Shown piece by piece: positions 1 through 6,632 of a DNA stretch of 64,000 nt; position 1 is the first letter of the stretch, and each line of letters begins with the position of its first letter. Origin of the DNA: Streptomyces sp. XD-27 (GTDB taxonomy: Bacteria; Actinomycetota; Actinomycetes; Streptomycetales; Streptomycetaceae); assembly GCF_030553055.1 (NCBI RefSeq), contig NZ_CP130713.1, forward strand, positions 1,488,001 to 1,552,000, given 5' to 3'. The notes below the pieces were generated by a model. That model made no database searches, was not told where the DNA came from, and was given only the letters and a program-made list of their open reading frames with translations. Both the position numbers and the translations under genes were made by a program.

Positions 1-390
1 GGCCTGGAGCGCGCCGTTGAGCAGCGCGGTCCTCTCGCGCACCGGGCGCTCGGCGAAGACCGTCTCCCCGGCCTGCGGGAAGTGCGGGAGCAGCGAGGGG
101 AGTTCTTCGTGGAACTCGTTGTCGGTGGCGAGGATCGCGACGAGCGGCGCCGCCCCCGTCTTGGCCCGGTTCCCTTCGTCCATCAGTGCCGCCAGTCGCC
201 GCCGGGCCTTGGGGGACCGCACGAGGATCACCCGCAGAGGGTTGGTGTTGTAGGCGGTGGGGGCGTACTTGACGAGGTCGTGGACGGCGCGCACCTGCTC
301 CTCGGTCACCGGCTCGTCGGCGAAGGTGCCGGCGGTGCGGGCCTCCCGGAAGAGGAGGTCCTGGGCTGTGGGGTCGAGTACGAGGCTCAT
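1..390 (-). CDS. Nitroreductase-family oxidoreductase (RutE/HadB-like), 3' end outside the window
   Basis: The reading frame opens at an ATG (388-390, minus strand) and runs off the left edge with no stop, giving 130 residues. It begins MSLVLDPTAQDLLFREART and contains the segment VKYAPTAYNTNPLRVILVRS, the FMN-binding N-terminal region of small nitroreductases of the malonic-semialdehyde-reductase/RutE group. These are soluble FMN enzymes that reduce substrates with NAD(P)H; the true substrate cannot be read from sequence. It is divergent from a MarR regulator with inverted repeats in the shared intergenic space, so it is probably the regulator's target. Family call firm, substrate unknown. 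Confidence 0.85.
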   Translation of the reverse strand, partial: MSLVLDPTAQDLLFREARTAGTFADEPVTEEQVRAVHDLVKYAPTAYNTNPLRVILVRSPKARRRLAALMDEGNRAKTGAAPLVAILATDNEFHEELPSLLPHFPQAGETVFAERPVRERTALLNGALQA

Positions 391-421
391 GGTGTGCCGC
401 TCCAGTCCTTCAGCGTTAACA

Positions 422-484
422 ATCTCAACGTTGAGATAAAAGCACGGCTATCATCTCAACGTCAAGTGTCTTAACATTGAGATT
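422..484. promoter_or_regulatory. Probable MarR operators between the divergent genes
   Basis: A perfect 16-bp palindrome, ATCTCAACGTTGAGAT, lies at 422-437. A second pair of the same half-sites (ATCTCAA at 453-459 and TTGAGAT at 477-483) is spaced more widely, with a further half-site-like TTAACATTGAGAT at 471-483. The region lies 32-95 bp upstream of both start codons, where a MarR dimer would repress both genes. The palindromes are seen directly; binding by the adjacent regulator is inferred. Confidence 0.7.
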
Positions 485-516
485 GTGTTCGCTGAGATGA
501 ACAGGGAGGAGTCGTG

Positions 517-1023
517 ATGAGCGATGCCGTGGACGCGATCGTCGGGCAGTGGGAGAAGGAGCGCCCCGACCTGACCCCCCACCTGTGGCCGGTCCACGCA
601 CTGGCCCGGATTCAGCGACTCGCGCGCGTGGTCGAGAAGAGCTGCAGGACGACGGCCACCCAGCACGGCTTGGACTACGGCGAGTTCGACGTGCTCACCA
701 CACTCAAGCGCTCCGGCCCGCCGTACCAACTGACCGCCGGCGCCTTCCTCAAGGCCGCCATGGTGACTTCCGGCGCCATCACCAACCGCATCGACAAGAT
801 GGAGGCGAAAGGCCTGGTCGAGCGGGTCAGGGAGGGCAGTGACCGCCGGATCGTGTACATCCGCCTTACCGAGCACGGCGCCGCCGTCATCGACTCCGCG
901 ATGGTCGACCACCTGCGCAACTACGAGCGGCTGCTGGCCGACGTCGACCGCGAGACGATCACACGGGCCGCAGACGCGCTGCGTGAGATCAGCGAGGCCC
1001 TCGGAGACACTTCGATCACCTGA
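517..1023 (+). CDS. MarR-family transcriptional regulator
   Basis: 168-residue protein with a central winged-helix domain (about residues 50-125) and the MarR wing signature DRRIVYIRLTEHG. It is a cytoplasmic dimeric repressor that normally responds to small phenolic or oxidising ligands. Translation could begin at GTG 514 or ATG 517; GGAGGA at 505-510 is 6 nt from ATG 517 but only 3 nt from GTG 514, so ATG is preferred. Divergent from the nitroreductase gene, with palindromes between them. There is no OhrR-type N-terminal cysteine, but a Cys does occur in the first helix (KSCRTTATQHG), so redox sensing is possible but unproven. Confidence 0.88.
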   Translation: MSDAVDAIVGQWEKERPDLTPHLWPVHALARIQRLARVVEKSCRTTATQHGLDYGEFDVLTTLKRSGPPYQLTAGAFLKAAMVTSGAITNRIDKMEAKGLVERVREGSDRRIVYIRLTEHGAAVIDSAMVDHLRNYERLLADVDRETITRAADALREISEALGDTSIT

Positions 1024-1049
1024 CCCCACGCGCGCCATGCCTGCGCCGG

Positions 1050-1295
1050 CGCGGCATCCCGGGCGGTGATCCCCCAGCCCGCCGGCCAGGGCCTGGTACC
1101 GCAGCGGTCTTTGCCGGGATGCCGGCGGTGGAGAGTGTGCGGAACGTGTCGACGCGCTCGGCGACGCGGGCCAGGCGCTGACGGCAATCGGGGGTTGCCA
1201 GGCGATCCGGGTGAGCCCGACCCCGCCGGCATGTCGTCCATGTGGCGGGTGAGGGCTTTGTCCGTGCGGTTGAGCCAGTAGCCGATGGGCTTCAC
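1050..1295 (-). pseudogene. Decayed remnant of a MarR-like/small regulator gene
   Basis: On the minus strand an apparent N-terminus, MKPIGYWLNRTDKALTRHMD, starts at ATG 1295 and has the look of a real Streptomyces protein. The frame then becomes low-quality, while the natural continuation (GLTRIAWQ) lies in another frame, so at least one frameshift separates the two. No complete winged helix can be rebuilt. I read it as a regulator gene that has decayed; the family is suggested only by the N-terminal resemblance. Confidence 0.45.
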
Positions 1296-1345
1296 GCTGA
1301 TGCCCCTTCAGAAGCAAGGGCGGGTGCGCGCTTTTGGCAGGGATC

Positions 1346-1531
1346 TCACTGATGTGCCGGGGTGGGAGCCAGGAGTGCGGACCACTCCTGGCCGGCGGCC
1401 CAGTCGGCGAAGCTGTGCCAGCCGACTTCGGGGTAGTCGCGTCGCAGCCCGGCGACGTCGACATCGAGGCCGACGGTGGTGAAGTACTCGAGCCCCTCGG
1501 CGGCACCCCACTGAGCCGTCGGAGAACGCAC
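1346..1531 (-). pseudogene. Short unrecognised fragment (61 codons)
   Basis: An open frame ends with GLRRDYPEVGWHSFADWAAG and a tail EWSALLAPTPAHQ, whose composition is that of a genuine C-terminus rather than antisense noise (mixed aromatic, acidic and hydrophobic residues). No ribosome-binding site precedes its first ATG and no family is recognised. It lies inside a stretch of gene remnants, so it is more likely the 3' end of a broken gene than a functional small protein. Confidence 0.35.
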
Positions 1532-1602
1532 GGCTTCACCGCACCCGCCGACTGAAACACTCAGCCCCGCCGACTCGGGCGCTCACCCGCCAAGTGAAGC
1601 AC

Positions 1603-1926
1603 TCAGTCGCAGGTGGCTGGTGCTGCTTTGGCAAGGGTGAACAGCCCGGGTTCGGGTTCGGGTTCGGGTTCGGGTTCGGGTTCGGGTTCGGGTTCGGTGA
1701 GGATGTCGCGGGTCACCAGACGTTTCAGCTTGGCGCGGGCGTTTTCGGTGTGCCGTGCCTCGGTGCCGAGTCTGAGCGCCCGACAGACCTCTTTGGCGCG
1801 AGTCCTTCTGTGGTCTGTTCGAAGAGCGCCAGGATCTGGCGGTATCCGGGAGGCAGCGGTTCGGGTGGCGCGGTGCCGTCTTCGGCGGTCAGTTCCAGGA
1901 TGGTCTCCCGGGTGGTCTCCAGACGC
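1603..1926 (-). pseudogene. Truncated, frameshifted DNA-binding-like protein C-terminus with an EP-repeat
   Basis: Two minus-strand frames join to give a protein end: TTRETILELTAEDGTAPPEP, then PPGYRQILALFEQTTEGL, then in another frame AKEVCRALRLGTEARHTENA and KLKRLVTRDILTEP, followed by a run of Glu-Pro repeats and GLFTLAKAAP. The shift is near 1800, where one base appears to be missing. The 5' end is lost at about 1926. The AKEVCRALGLG...KLKRLV pattern resembles a helix-turn-helix segment of a recurrent Streptomyces hypothetical protein. The Glu-Pro expansion is encoded by the microsatellite at 1648-1695. Confidence 0.55.
1648..1695. repeat. (GGGTTC)8 microsatellite
   Basis: Eight uninterrupted copies of the hexamer GGGTTC. 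Read on the minus strand they encode alternating Glu and Pro at the end of the adjacent broken gene. A perfect hexamer array keeps frame and is prone to slippage. Confidence 0.97.
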
Positions 1927-1945
1927 TGCGCACGGCGTGCTCCGG

Positions 1946-2095
1946 ATGGACGACGGCACCGAACCCGGCCTGGCCGCCGAAGAAGCCCTTCGCCACCTCG
2001 GCGAAGCGCGCGACGCAGCCCGGGCTCTGTCCGAGAGCCTCCACAAGGCGGCCTCGGTCCTGATCCACATGGACGCCGCGGAGACCAAGGCATGA
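1946..2095 (+). CDS. Small hypothetical protein (49 aa)
   Basis: Begins MDDGTEPGLAAEEALRHLGE and ends HKAASVLIHMDAAETKA. The sequence is strongly amphipathic, with one predicted long helix rich in Ala, Glu and Leu. Its stop overlaps the start of the next small frame as ATGA (2092-2095), an arrangement typical of translationally coupled genes. It abuts the lost 5' end of the minus-strand remnant, so it may itself be the end of a longer broken gene whose beginning is gone. No function recognised. Confidence 0.4.
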   Translation: MDDGTEPGLAAEEALRHLGEARDAARALSESLHKAASVLIHMDAAETKA

Positions 2096-2334
2096 CGGAC
2101 GACTGCCCGTTCCCCGAGCCTTGCAGCCCCGACTACCCTGCGCCCGACGCCAGTCGACTGTCCGCACTGCCCGTGCCACACCCATCGCGTCTGCGAGGCG
2201 TTCCAGTGGCGCCGCGCCGCCTGATCGTCATCGACTCGACGGGCGAGAAGTGGGTCATGGGCTTCACCGCCCAGCACCAGCTCCAGCTCCAGCGCTACCG
2301 GATCACGGGATGGAGCACAGCCCACGGGGCATGA
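2092..2334 (+). CDS. Small hypothetical protein (80 aa)
   Basis: Starts MTDDCPFPEPCSPDYPAPDA and ends with STGEKWVMGFTAQHQLQLQR and YRITGWSTAHGA. The beginning has two Cys in a Pro-rich setting; the end reads like a small beta-rich domain. An alternative frame reads a Cys/His-rich HCPCHTHRVCEAFQWRRA after the first 20 codons, so the present frame may result from an indel. The start overlaps the previous stop by ATGA. No family recognised. Confidence 0.35.
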   Translation: MTDDCPFPEPCSPDYPAPDASRLSALPVPHPSRLRGVPVAPRRLIVIDSTGEKWVMGFTAQHQLQLQRYRITGWSTAHGA

Positions 2335-2661
2335 CGGCTTGCGCCCGCTCCCTCCGAGCGGGGGCTTCACACAGTCGGTCCTCGACGTCGGAACGGCGCT
2401 CAGGTCGGCCACGAGCCATCGGCGGCCGCTCAGCGTCGGCCAACGATGGTGGCCCCAGGGGGAGTTACGCCATGCCGCCGCGATGGACGACGGCATCGGA
2501 AGCCGTCGCCGAACGGATGGCCGTGACTGAGCGCCTCACTTGGCGGGTTTCGCCATGTACCACACTCAGGCCGGTGCGCCCTGGCTTAGCCGGTGCCCGT
2601 GTGACAAGATCGGCAGCGTGATCGAATCTTCAGCACGGAAGGGCGGCCTCCGCCCCGGTCG
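2335..2661. other. Intergenic stretch without a recognised gene
   Basis: No frame on either strand has a convincing protein. A minus-strand frame around 2360-2496 (RNSPWGHHRWPTLSGRRWLV) has some protein-like character but no start context. GTG 2618 opens only a 15-codon frame that ends exactly where the HEAT-repeat gene begins. Probably promoter sequence plus residual gene debris. Confidence 0.4.
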
Positions 2662-4011
2662 GTGAAGTGGCTGGACGCGGCCGTGGCCGACGGGACCGCC
2701 ACGATGCCTGCCCACCCTTCCCGCATCGCGGTCTTCGACGCGGTACGCGCCGACCGCACCGGCCCCGTCGCCATCCGGCTTCTCCGGCTCGCCCACGCCG
2801 GAGAGCCGTTCGTACGGCGCGAGGCCATGGACCTCCTCTGCAGCTTGACCGGCGAACGGCCCTGGCCCGAGGCCGTCGAAGCCGCGCTGACCCGGCTCGG
2901 CGACCCCGACGAGGAGGTACGGCGCAGGGCCGCATACCTCGTCGGGCATTGCGGGCAGCCCGACCTTGTCCTCACCACCCTCGGCGATCTCACCGACCCT
3001 GTGGTGCGTACCGTCCTGGCCAGGGCGCTCGGCCCCGCCGTCGCCCGACTGAGGACCGACCGCCTCGCAGCGGTCCGCTTCCTCGCCCACCTGGAGACCC
3101 TGCGGGCAGCTCCGCCCGCGCGACGGCCCGCCCTGGACGCGGCGCTCCTCACCGACGCCCGGGAGGCCGCACTCCACCTGGCGGACATCGGGCACCTCTG
3201 GGGCTGGGTGCTGTACAGGCTGGGGCGCGAGCGGCACACCTACGCCCTCGTGGCCCGACTTCTCGCCGACCCCGCCACCCGGGACATCGGCGCCGGCCTC
3301 TCCCGAGAGGCGTGCCACAACTGGCGGGCGGCCCCGGTCACACTGCTGCCGCTGCTCCTCCGGTACCACGGCCAGGAAACCACCCCAGGCATCGCGGACG
3401 CCCTCAGGACGGCCTCAATCTCCGAGGCGGCACGGCGGACACACGGGGCCCTCATCGCCGGGCTCCCGTTCACGCCGTCCCCGCAACCCCGCCGGTCCCC
3501 GTCCGCGGATCCGCCGGTGTACGACAGCGCGTCCGCCGCCGCGCTCCTCGCCACCAAGCCAGTGGGCATCGCCCGCCTCAAGCACGCCACCGCGATCTTC
3601 AGCGCCCTGCTGGACGCCGGCCCGCTGACCTTCCGGCAGGCGGCCCAGCTGTACAACCTCACCTTCCGTCACCCCGGCCGCTCGCAGGCGGAATGCGCCC
3701 CGCTGTGGCTCCGGCACGCTGGGCCTTCCGCGCTGCCCCGCCTGCTCGCCCTGATGACACCGCACCTGGCCGAGTACACGGTCGGCGAGTCCTACCTGGC
3801 GGGTCTCGCGCGGATGGGGCGTCACGCGCTGCCCGCGCTGCCGGCCGTGACGGCGATCATCGACCGGCGCACCCGCATCCCCGTCAACGACTCCACACCC
3901 GACGCCGAGATGGAACTGGACGAACGCCTCCTGTCCGCCGCGCTCCACACCCGCCGCGCGATCCTCACGGTCGTCCTTCCGCGGCCTTCACCACGGACGC
4001 CACCCCAATAG
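2662..4011 (+). CDS. HEAT/PBS-lyase-repeat protein
   Basis: 449 residues from GTG 2662, with successive helical pairs such as FVRREAMDLLCSLTGERPWP and LTRLGDPDEEVRRRAAYLVG, followed by DLTDPVVRTVLARALG. These are HEAT-like repeats that build a curved scaffold for protein binding. The repeats are clearest in residues 15-130; the C-terminal half is helical and less regular. No signal peptide or membrane segment, so cytoplasmic. The start is uncertain because no good ribosome-binding site precedes GTG 2662; ATG 2704 (MPAHPSRIAVFD) is an alternative. Partner and role unknown. Confidence 0.75.
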   Translation: MKWLDAAVADGTATMPAHPSRIAVFDAVRADRTGPVAIRLLRLAHAGEPFVRREAMDLLCSLTGERPWPEAVEAALTRLGDPDEEVRRRAAYLVGHCGQPDLVLTTLGDLTDPVVRTVLARALGPAVARLRTDRLAAVRFLAHLETLRAAPPARRPALDAALLTDAREAALHLADIGHLWGWVLYRLGRERHTYALVARLLADPATRDIGAGLSREACHNWRAAPVTLLPLLLRYHGQETTPGIADALRTASISEAARRTHGALIAGLPFTPSPQPRRSPSADPPVYDSASAAALLATKPVGIARLKHATAIFSALLDAGPLTFRQAAQLYNLTFRHPGRSQAECAPLWLRHAGPSALPRLLALMTPHLAEYTVGESYLAGLARMGRHALPALPAVTAIIDRRTRIPVNDSTPDAEMELDERLLSAALHTRRAILTVVLPRPSPRTPPQ

Positions 4012-4292
4012 CGGCCTGCTACTGACGACAGCCGGGCTGCCGGTCCCCGCCGAGTCAGAGACTCGGGTCGGACTTCGCGGAGTTCGATCTGGCGATCGCC
4101 ATCGTGCCGGTCTCCGTGGACGCGGCGTTGGAAGGCGTCACGATGAAGTGGGACGTCGGGTCGTCGTGCAGCTCGTGTGTGACCTCGAACGTGAAGTGGA
4201 CGGACGGGCAGGCCAACGACGCCGGGCCGACCGCGTAGTGGAAGGCTGATGAGGTCCACGAGTGCGCCCCATGAGGGCCGGCACGTGAAGCA
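4012..4292. other. Unassigned intergenic stretch
   Basis: Both strands show short frames that look partly protein-like (plus strand, SDFAEFDLAIAIVPVSVDAA; minus strand, PSVHFTFEVTHELHDDPTSH), and one must be antisense to the other. Neither has a ribosome-binding site with a start codon. I see no recognisable family; a broken short gene is the likeliest content. Confidence 0.35.
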
Positions 4293-4327
4293 GGAAGGGG
4301 GCCAGCCCTGTGGGCTGGCCCCCTTCC
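4293..4327. terminator. Strong stem-loop terminator downstream of the SUKH gene
   Basis: Perfect 16-bp stem (4293-4308 with 4312-4327) around a 3-nt loop TGT. It begins 6 nt beyond the minus-strand stop codon at 4333. Confidence 0.85.
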
Positions 4328-4332
4328 CGTGG

Positions 4333-5313
4333 TCATCCGGTCAGGGGCTGCCACCGGTCTTCCTGCGCGGGGTCGAGCCTGCTGCCCCACACCAGTGCCC
4401 CACCGACCAGGCCGGGCTTGTCCCGCGTGGCCAGGGCCGGGGCTTCGAGCATGTCGGCGACGTCTTCCAGGTAGGTGGCCAGCGTGTCGAGCTCGTCGCC
4501 GGGGCCTTCGTTGTAGCGGGACCAGCGGCCCAGGTAGCCGGTCGCGGCGTCCAGGTACAGGCCCGAGGTGCGGTCAGCCGCGCCGTAGGAGACAACCGGA
4601 ATCCAGGCTGCCTTCCACACGGTGATCCGGTCGCATTCGGGGCGGCGGGCGTTGAGGGTGTCCTGGTGGGCTTGGGAGTCCATCTGCTGCCCGTAGAAGG
4701 CGGCTACGGCGTCCAGGGTCATCAGGGCCTGGTTGCCGGGCAGGCATCCCGCGCCGTTGACCCCGTCGTCGCCTGCGGTCAGGAACCACAAGGCTCGCAG
4801 GTCGGCGGGTATCTGGATGCCGAGGTCGTGTTCCAGGGCGGTGATGGTGGTGGGGCTCACGCCGGCGCGGAGCGCGGCGTGGGAGTCGGGGGCGTTGTGC
4901 TGGAGCCAGCGGGTGATGCGCTGCCAGGCGTCGGCGATCACCCGTCCGGTGACCGTGTCGGCGGCAGGGTCGGCAGGTTGGTCCTGGTCTTGGTCCTGGG
5001 TGTCCGCGGCAGGGTCGGCATGCTGGTCCTGGGCCTGAGCCTGGGTGTCCGCGGCGGGCTCGGCGGATGGGGCCGGGTTCACGTACCGGATCTCGATCCG
5101 GTCGGGCTCGCGGATGTAACCGACGGCCAGGGCGGGGCAGTCCTCGAACAGATCGCCGTCGACCATCACGGTGAGGATGCCGGGCAGACCCGAGGGCTGG
5201 CCCATGTCCGGGTCGTCGGCCAGCTGGCCAGCCATGACCTTCAGGGCGTAGGGCACCCCGGCCCCGAGCTGGGCGGCAGTGTCGCGTACGTGCTGGGCGA
5301 TCTCGGCGTTCAC
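4333..5313 (-). CDS. SMI1/KNR4 (SUKH)-domain protein
   Basis: 326 residues from GTG 5313, preceded by AAGGAG with a 9-nt gap. Residues 1-80 form a small N-terminal domain (PGILTVMVDGDLFED). Residues 82-120 are a linker of Gln/Asp/Pro repeats. Residues 125-326 carry a SUKH-like fold (ITALEHDLGIQIPADLRALW, then GLPGN-type and DRWQPL segments). SUKH proteins often act as immunity proteins to polymorphic toxins or as nucleic-acid-binding adaptors, but no toxin gene adjoins this one. Its gene has its own downstream terminator. Role inferred from fold only. Confidence 0.75.
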   Translation of the reverse strand: MNAEIAQHVRDTAAQLGAGVPYALKVMAGQLADDPDMGQPSGLPGILTVMVDGDLFEDCPALAVGYIREPDRIEIRYVNPAPSAEPAADTQAQAQDQHADPAADTQDQDQDQPADPAADTVTGRVIADAWQRITRWLQHNAPDSHAALRAGVSPTTITALEHDLGIQIPADLRALWFLTAGDDGVNGAGCLPGNQALMTLDAVAAFYGQQMDSQAHQDTLNARRPECDRITVWKAAWIPVVSYGAADRTSGLYLDAATGYLGRWSRYNEGPGDELDTLATYLEDVADMLEAPALATRDKPGLVGGALVWGSRLDPAQEDRWQPLTG

Positions 5314-5361
5314 GGCCTGGTGCTCCTTGCTGGTCGGATGGAGGACGGTGGGCCTCACACT

Positions 5362-5401
5362 AGGACGCCCGCGCCCACCGGGTGGGTGGTGCGGGCGTCC
5401 T
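5362..5401. terminator. Stem-loop upstream of the SUKH gene
   Basis: AGGACGCCCGC (5362-5372) pairs with GCGGGCGTCCT (5391-5401), with further GCCCACC/GGTGGGT-type pairing inside. It separates the SUKH gene from the operon at 5663-8543, whose transcript reads toward it. Confidence 0.7.
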
Positions 5402-5439
5402 GTCGCACGGGGGCGCATCAGGCGGTTGTGGGGTCCTCT

Positions 5440-5622
5440 GAGGCAGAAGCCACACAGCACAAGTCCCCCAACGCCCCTGCTCCGCAAGGCGAACGCCTCG
5501 CCGAGACCGGCGGGGACTCCGCGACCGCGCCACTGGCGGTCGGCGGCGCCGCCGTCCTCGCCACCGGTTCCGCGCCCCTCCTCGTCGGGGCCCGCCGCCG
5601 CGCTGCACGCAGCCGCACCTGA
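5440..5622 (+). pseudogene. Orphan LAETG sortase sorting signal (3' end of a lost surface-protein gene)
   Basis: The frame ends RLAETGGDSATAPLAVGGAA followed by VLATGSAPLLVGARRRAARS-RT and a stop. This is a complete cell-wall sorting signal: the LAXTG motif used by class E sortases, a hydrophobic segment and an Arg-rich tail. Upstream, no start codon with a ribosome-binding site and no secreted domain are present; the frame becomes noise antisense to the SUKH gene. So only the 3' end of a wall-anchored protein gene survives. Confidence 0.6.
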
Positions 5623-5662
5623 CCCGGCAGAACCGCGCGGGGCGGGTGGGTGGCTGTCATGC

Positions 5663-6577
5663 CTATGGGCAATCCGTGTGAGCAAGCACCACATCCGGGT
5701 ATTTCTGCTTGTCAACAACCTTCCAAAGGCCCGCGATCTCATCCCAGATCCAATAGGATTTTCCGTTGTAGCGTTGCATGGCCTCGCGTTGCAGGACCTG
5801 CTCATCGGTCATGCCACGCTCGTTCGGCCATTTGCCGTCCGCCTTGTGTCCGTCCAGGTAGGCCCTGGCGGCCGCCTTGTGGAGGCCGAAAATCCTGATG
5901 CCCTCCATTACATTGGCGCGCCAGTTCCAGCGTTGCTCACACGAGGCGGCCGGGAGGCACAATTGCGAGATCCCGACGTCGCCTCCCCGGCCGAGTTTGG
6001 GATAGCCGTTGTCCCCGAACTGCCTGAGCCCGCTCTCGTGGCAGAGGATCCTACCCATGTCCGTGTTCCTGCCACCGCACATGGCGTAAACGTCCCGGGG
6101 TGCCGGATTCTTTCCGAGAATGAGCACCCGTACCTCTGCTTCCAGGACATTGCCGGACATCGTCGCGGTCGCCTTGATGCGAACGTCACCGCCTTGGAAC
6201 GTCGTCAAAGACGGTGTCCAGGCCCCTCCTACGACGCCGAACGCCTGGTCGCCGGCGGCGCACTTCACTCCCGCGCTCGGGCAGGTACCCGCGCTAGGAG
6301 GTTCGATAATCTCGATGCGCCAGTTGAAGGGCACCGTGGGCGTGGGGTCGGGCTTGACCCCGCCGATACGTGCACGGCACTGAATGGACGGCATGGCTGG
6401 GGTCGTGTCGATGGAGAAGACCTCGAACGGCTTGGGCTGTTCGATCAGCAGCACGGCCTGCCCGGCGTTGGGGGTGATGACAGCCGGTTGCACGAGCGCT
6501 GTCGGCGCGAGAACCTGCGCGCTCTGGTCGACTGCGCTGCCCTGCAGTGCGGCGAGCGGCAGGATGGGGTCGGTCAC
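5663..6577 (-). CDS. Lytic-transglycosylase-like protein of unknown system
   Basis: 304 residues from GTG 6577 (GAGGAAGG 9 nt upstream). Residues 1-155 form a beta-rich, Pro/Thr-rich domain with a Cys pair. Residues 165-285 resemble a lysozyme-like SLT domain: MGRILCHESGLRQF places Glu181 in the catalytic position and GGDVGISQL matches the following G-x-x-Q-L motif. Such domains cleave peptidoglycan glycan strands. There is no signal peptide, so export would need phage-like release, injection or lysis. It is the second gene of a two-gene operon (55-nt gap). The fold is a motif-level inference. Confidence 0.65.
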   Translation of the reverse strand: MTDPILPLAALQGSAVDQSAQVLAPTALVQPAVITPNAGQAVLLIEQPKPFEVFSIDTTPAMPSIQCRARIGGVKPDPTPTVPFNWRIEIIEPPSAGTCPSAGVKCAAGDQAFGVVGGAWTPSLTTFQGGDVRIKATATMSGNVLEAEVRVLILGKNPAPRDVYAMCGGRNTDMGRILCHESGLRQFGDNGYPKLGRGGDVGISQLCLPAASCEQRWNWRANVMEGIRIFGLHKAAARAYLDGHKADGKWPNERGMTDEQVLQREAMQRYNGKSYWIWDEIAGLWKVVDKQKYPDVVLAHTDCP

Positions 6578-6632
6578 GGCGCATCACCTTCCTCGCGGTT
6601 CGGATGCCTCTGCACCCGGTGACCCGAGTAGT

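Noticed and set aside
1648..1695. (GGGTTC)8 array as a telomere-like or CRISPR-like array
   Set aside because: It is a plain 6-bp microsatellite inside an old coding frame with no spacers and no terminal position.
4055..4390. Minus-strand frame as a real gene
   Set aside because: No ribosome-binding site, and an equally plausible plus-strand frame covers the same bases; neither could be preferred.
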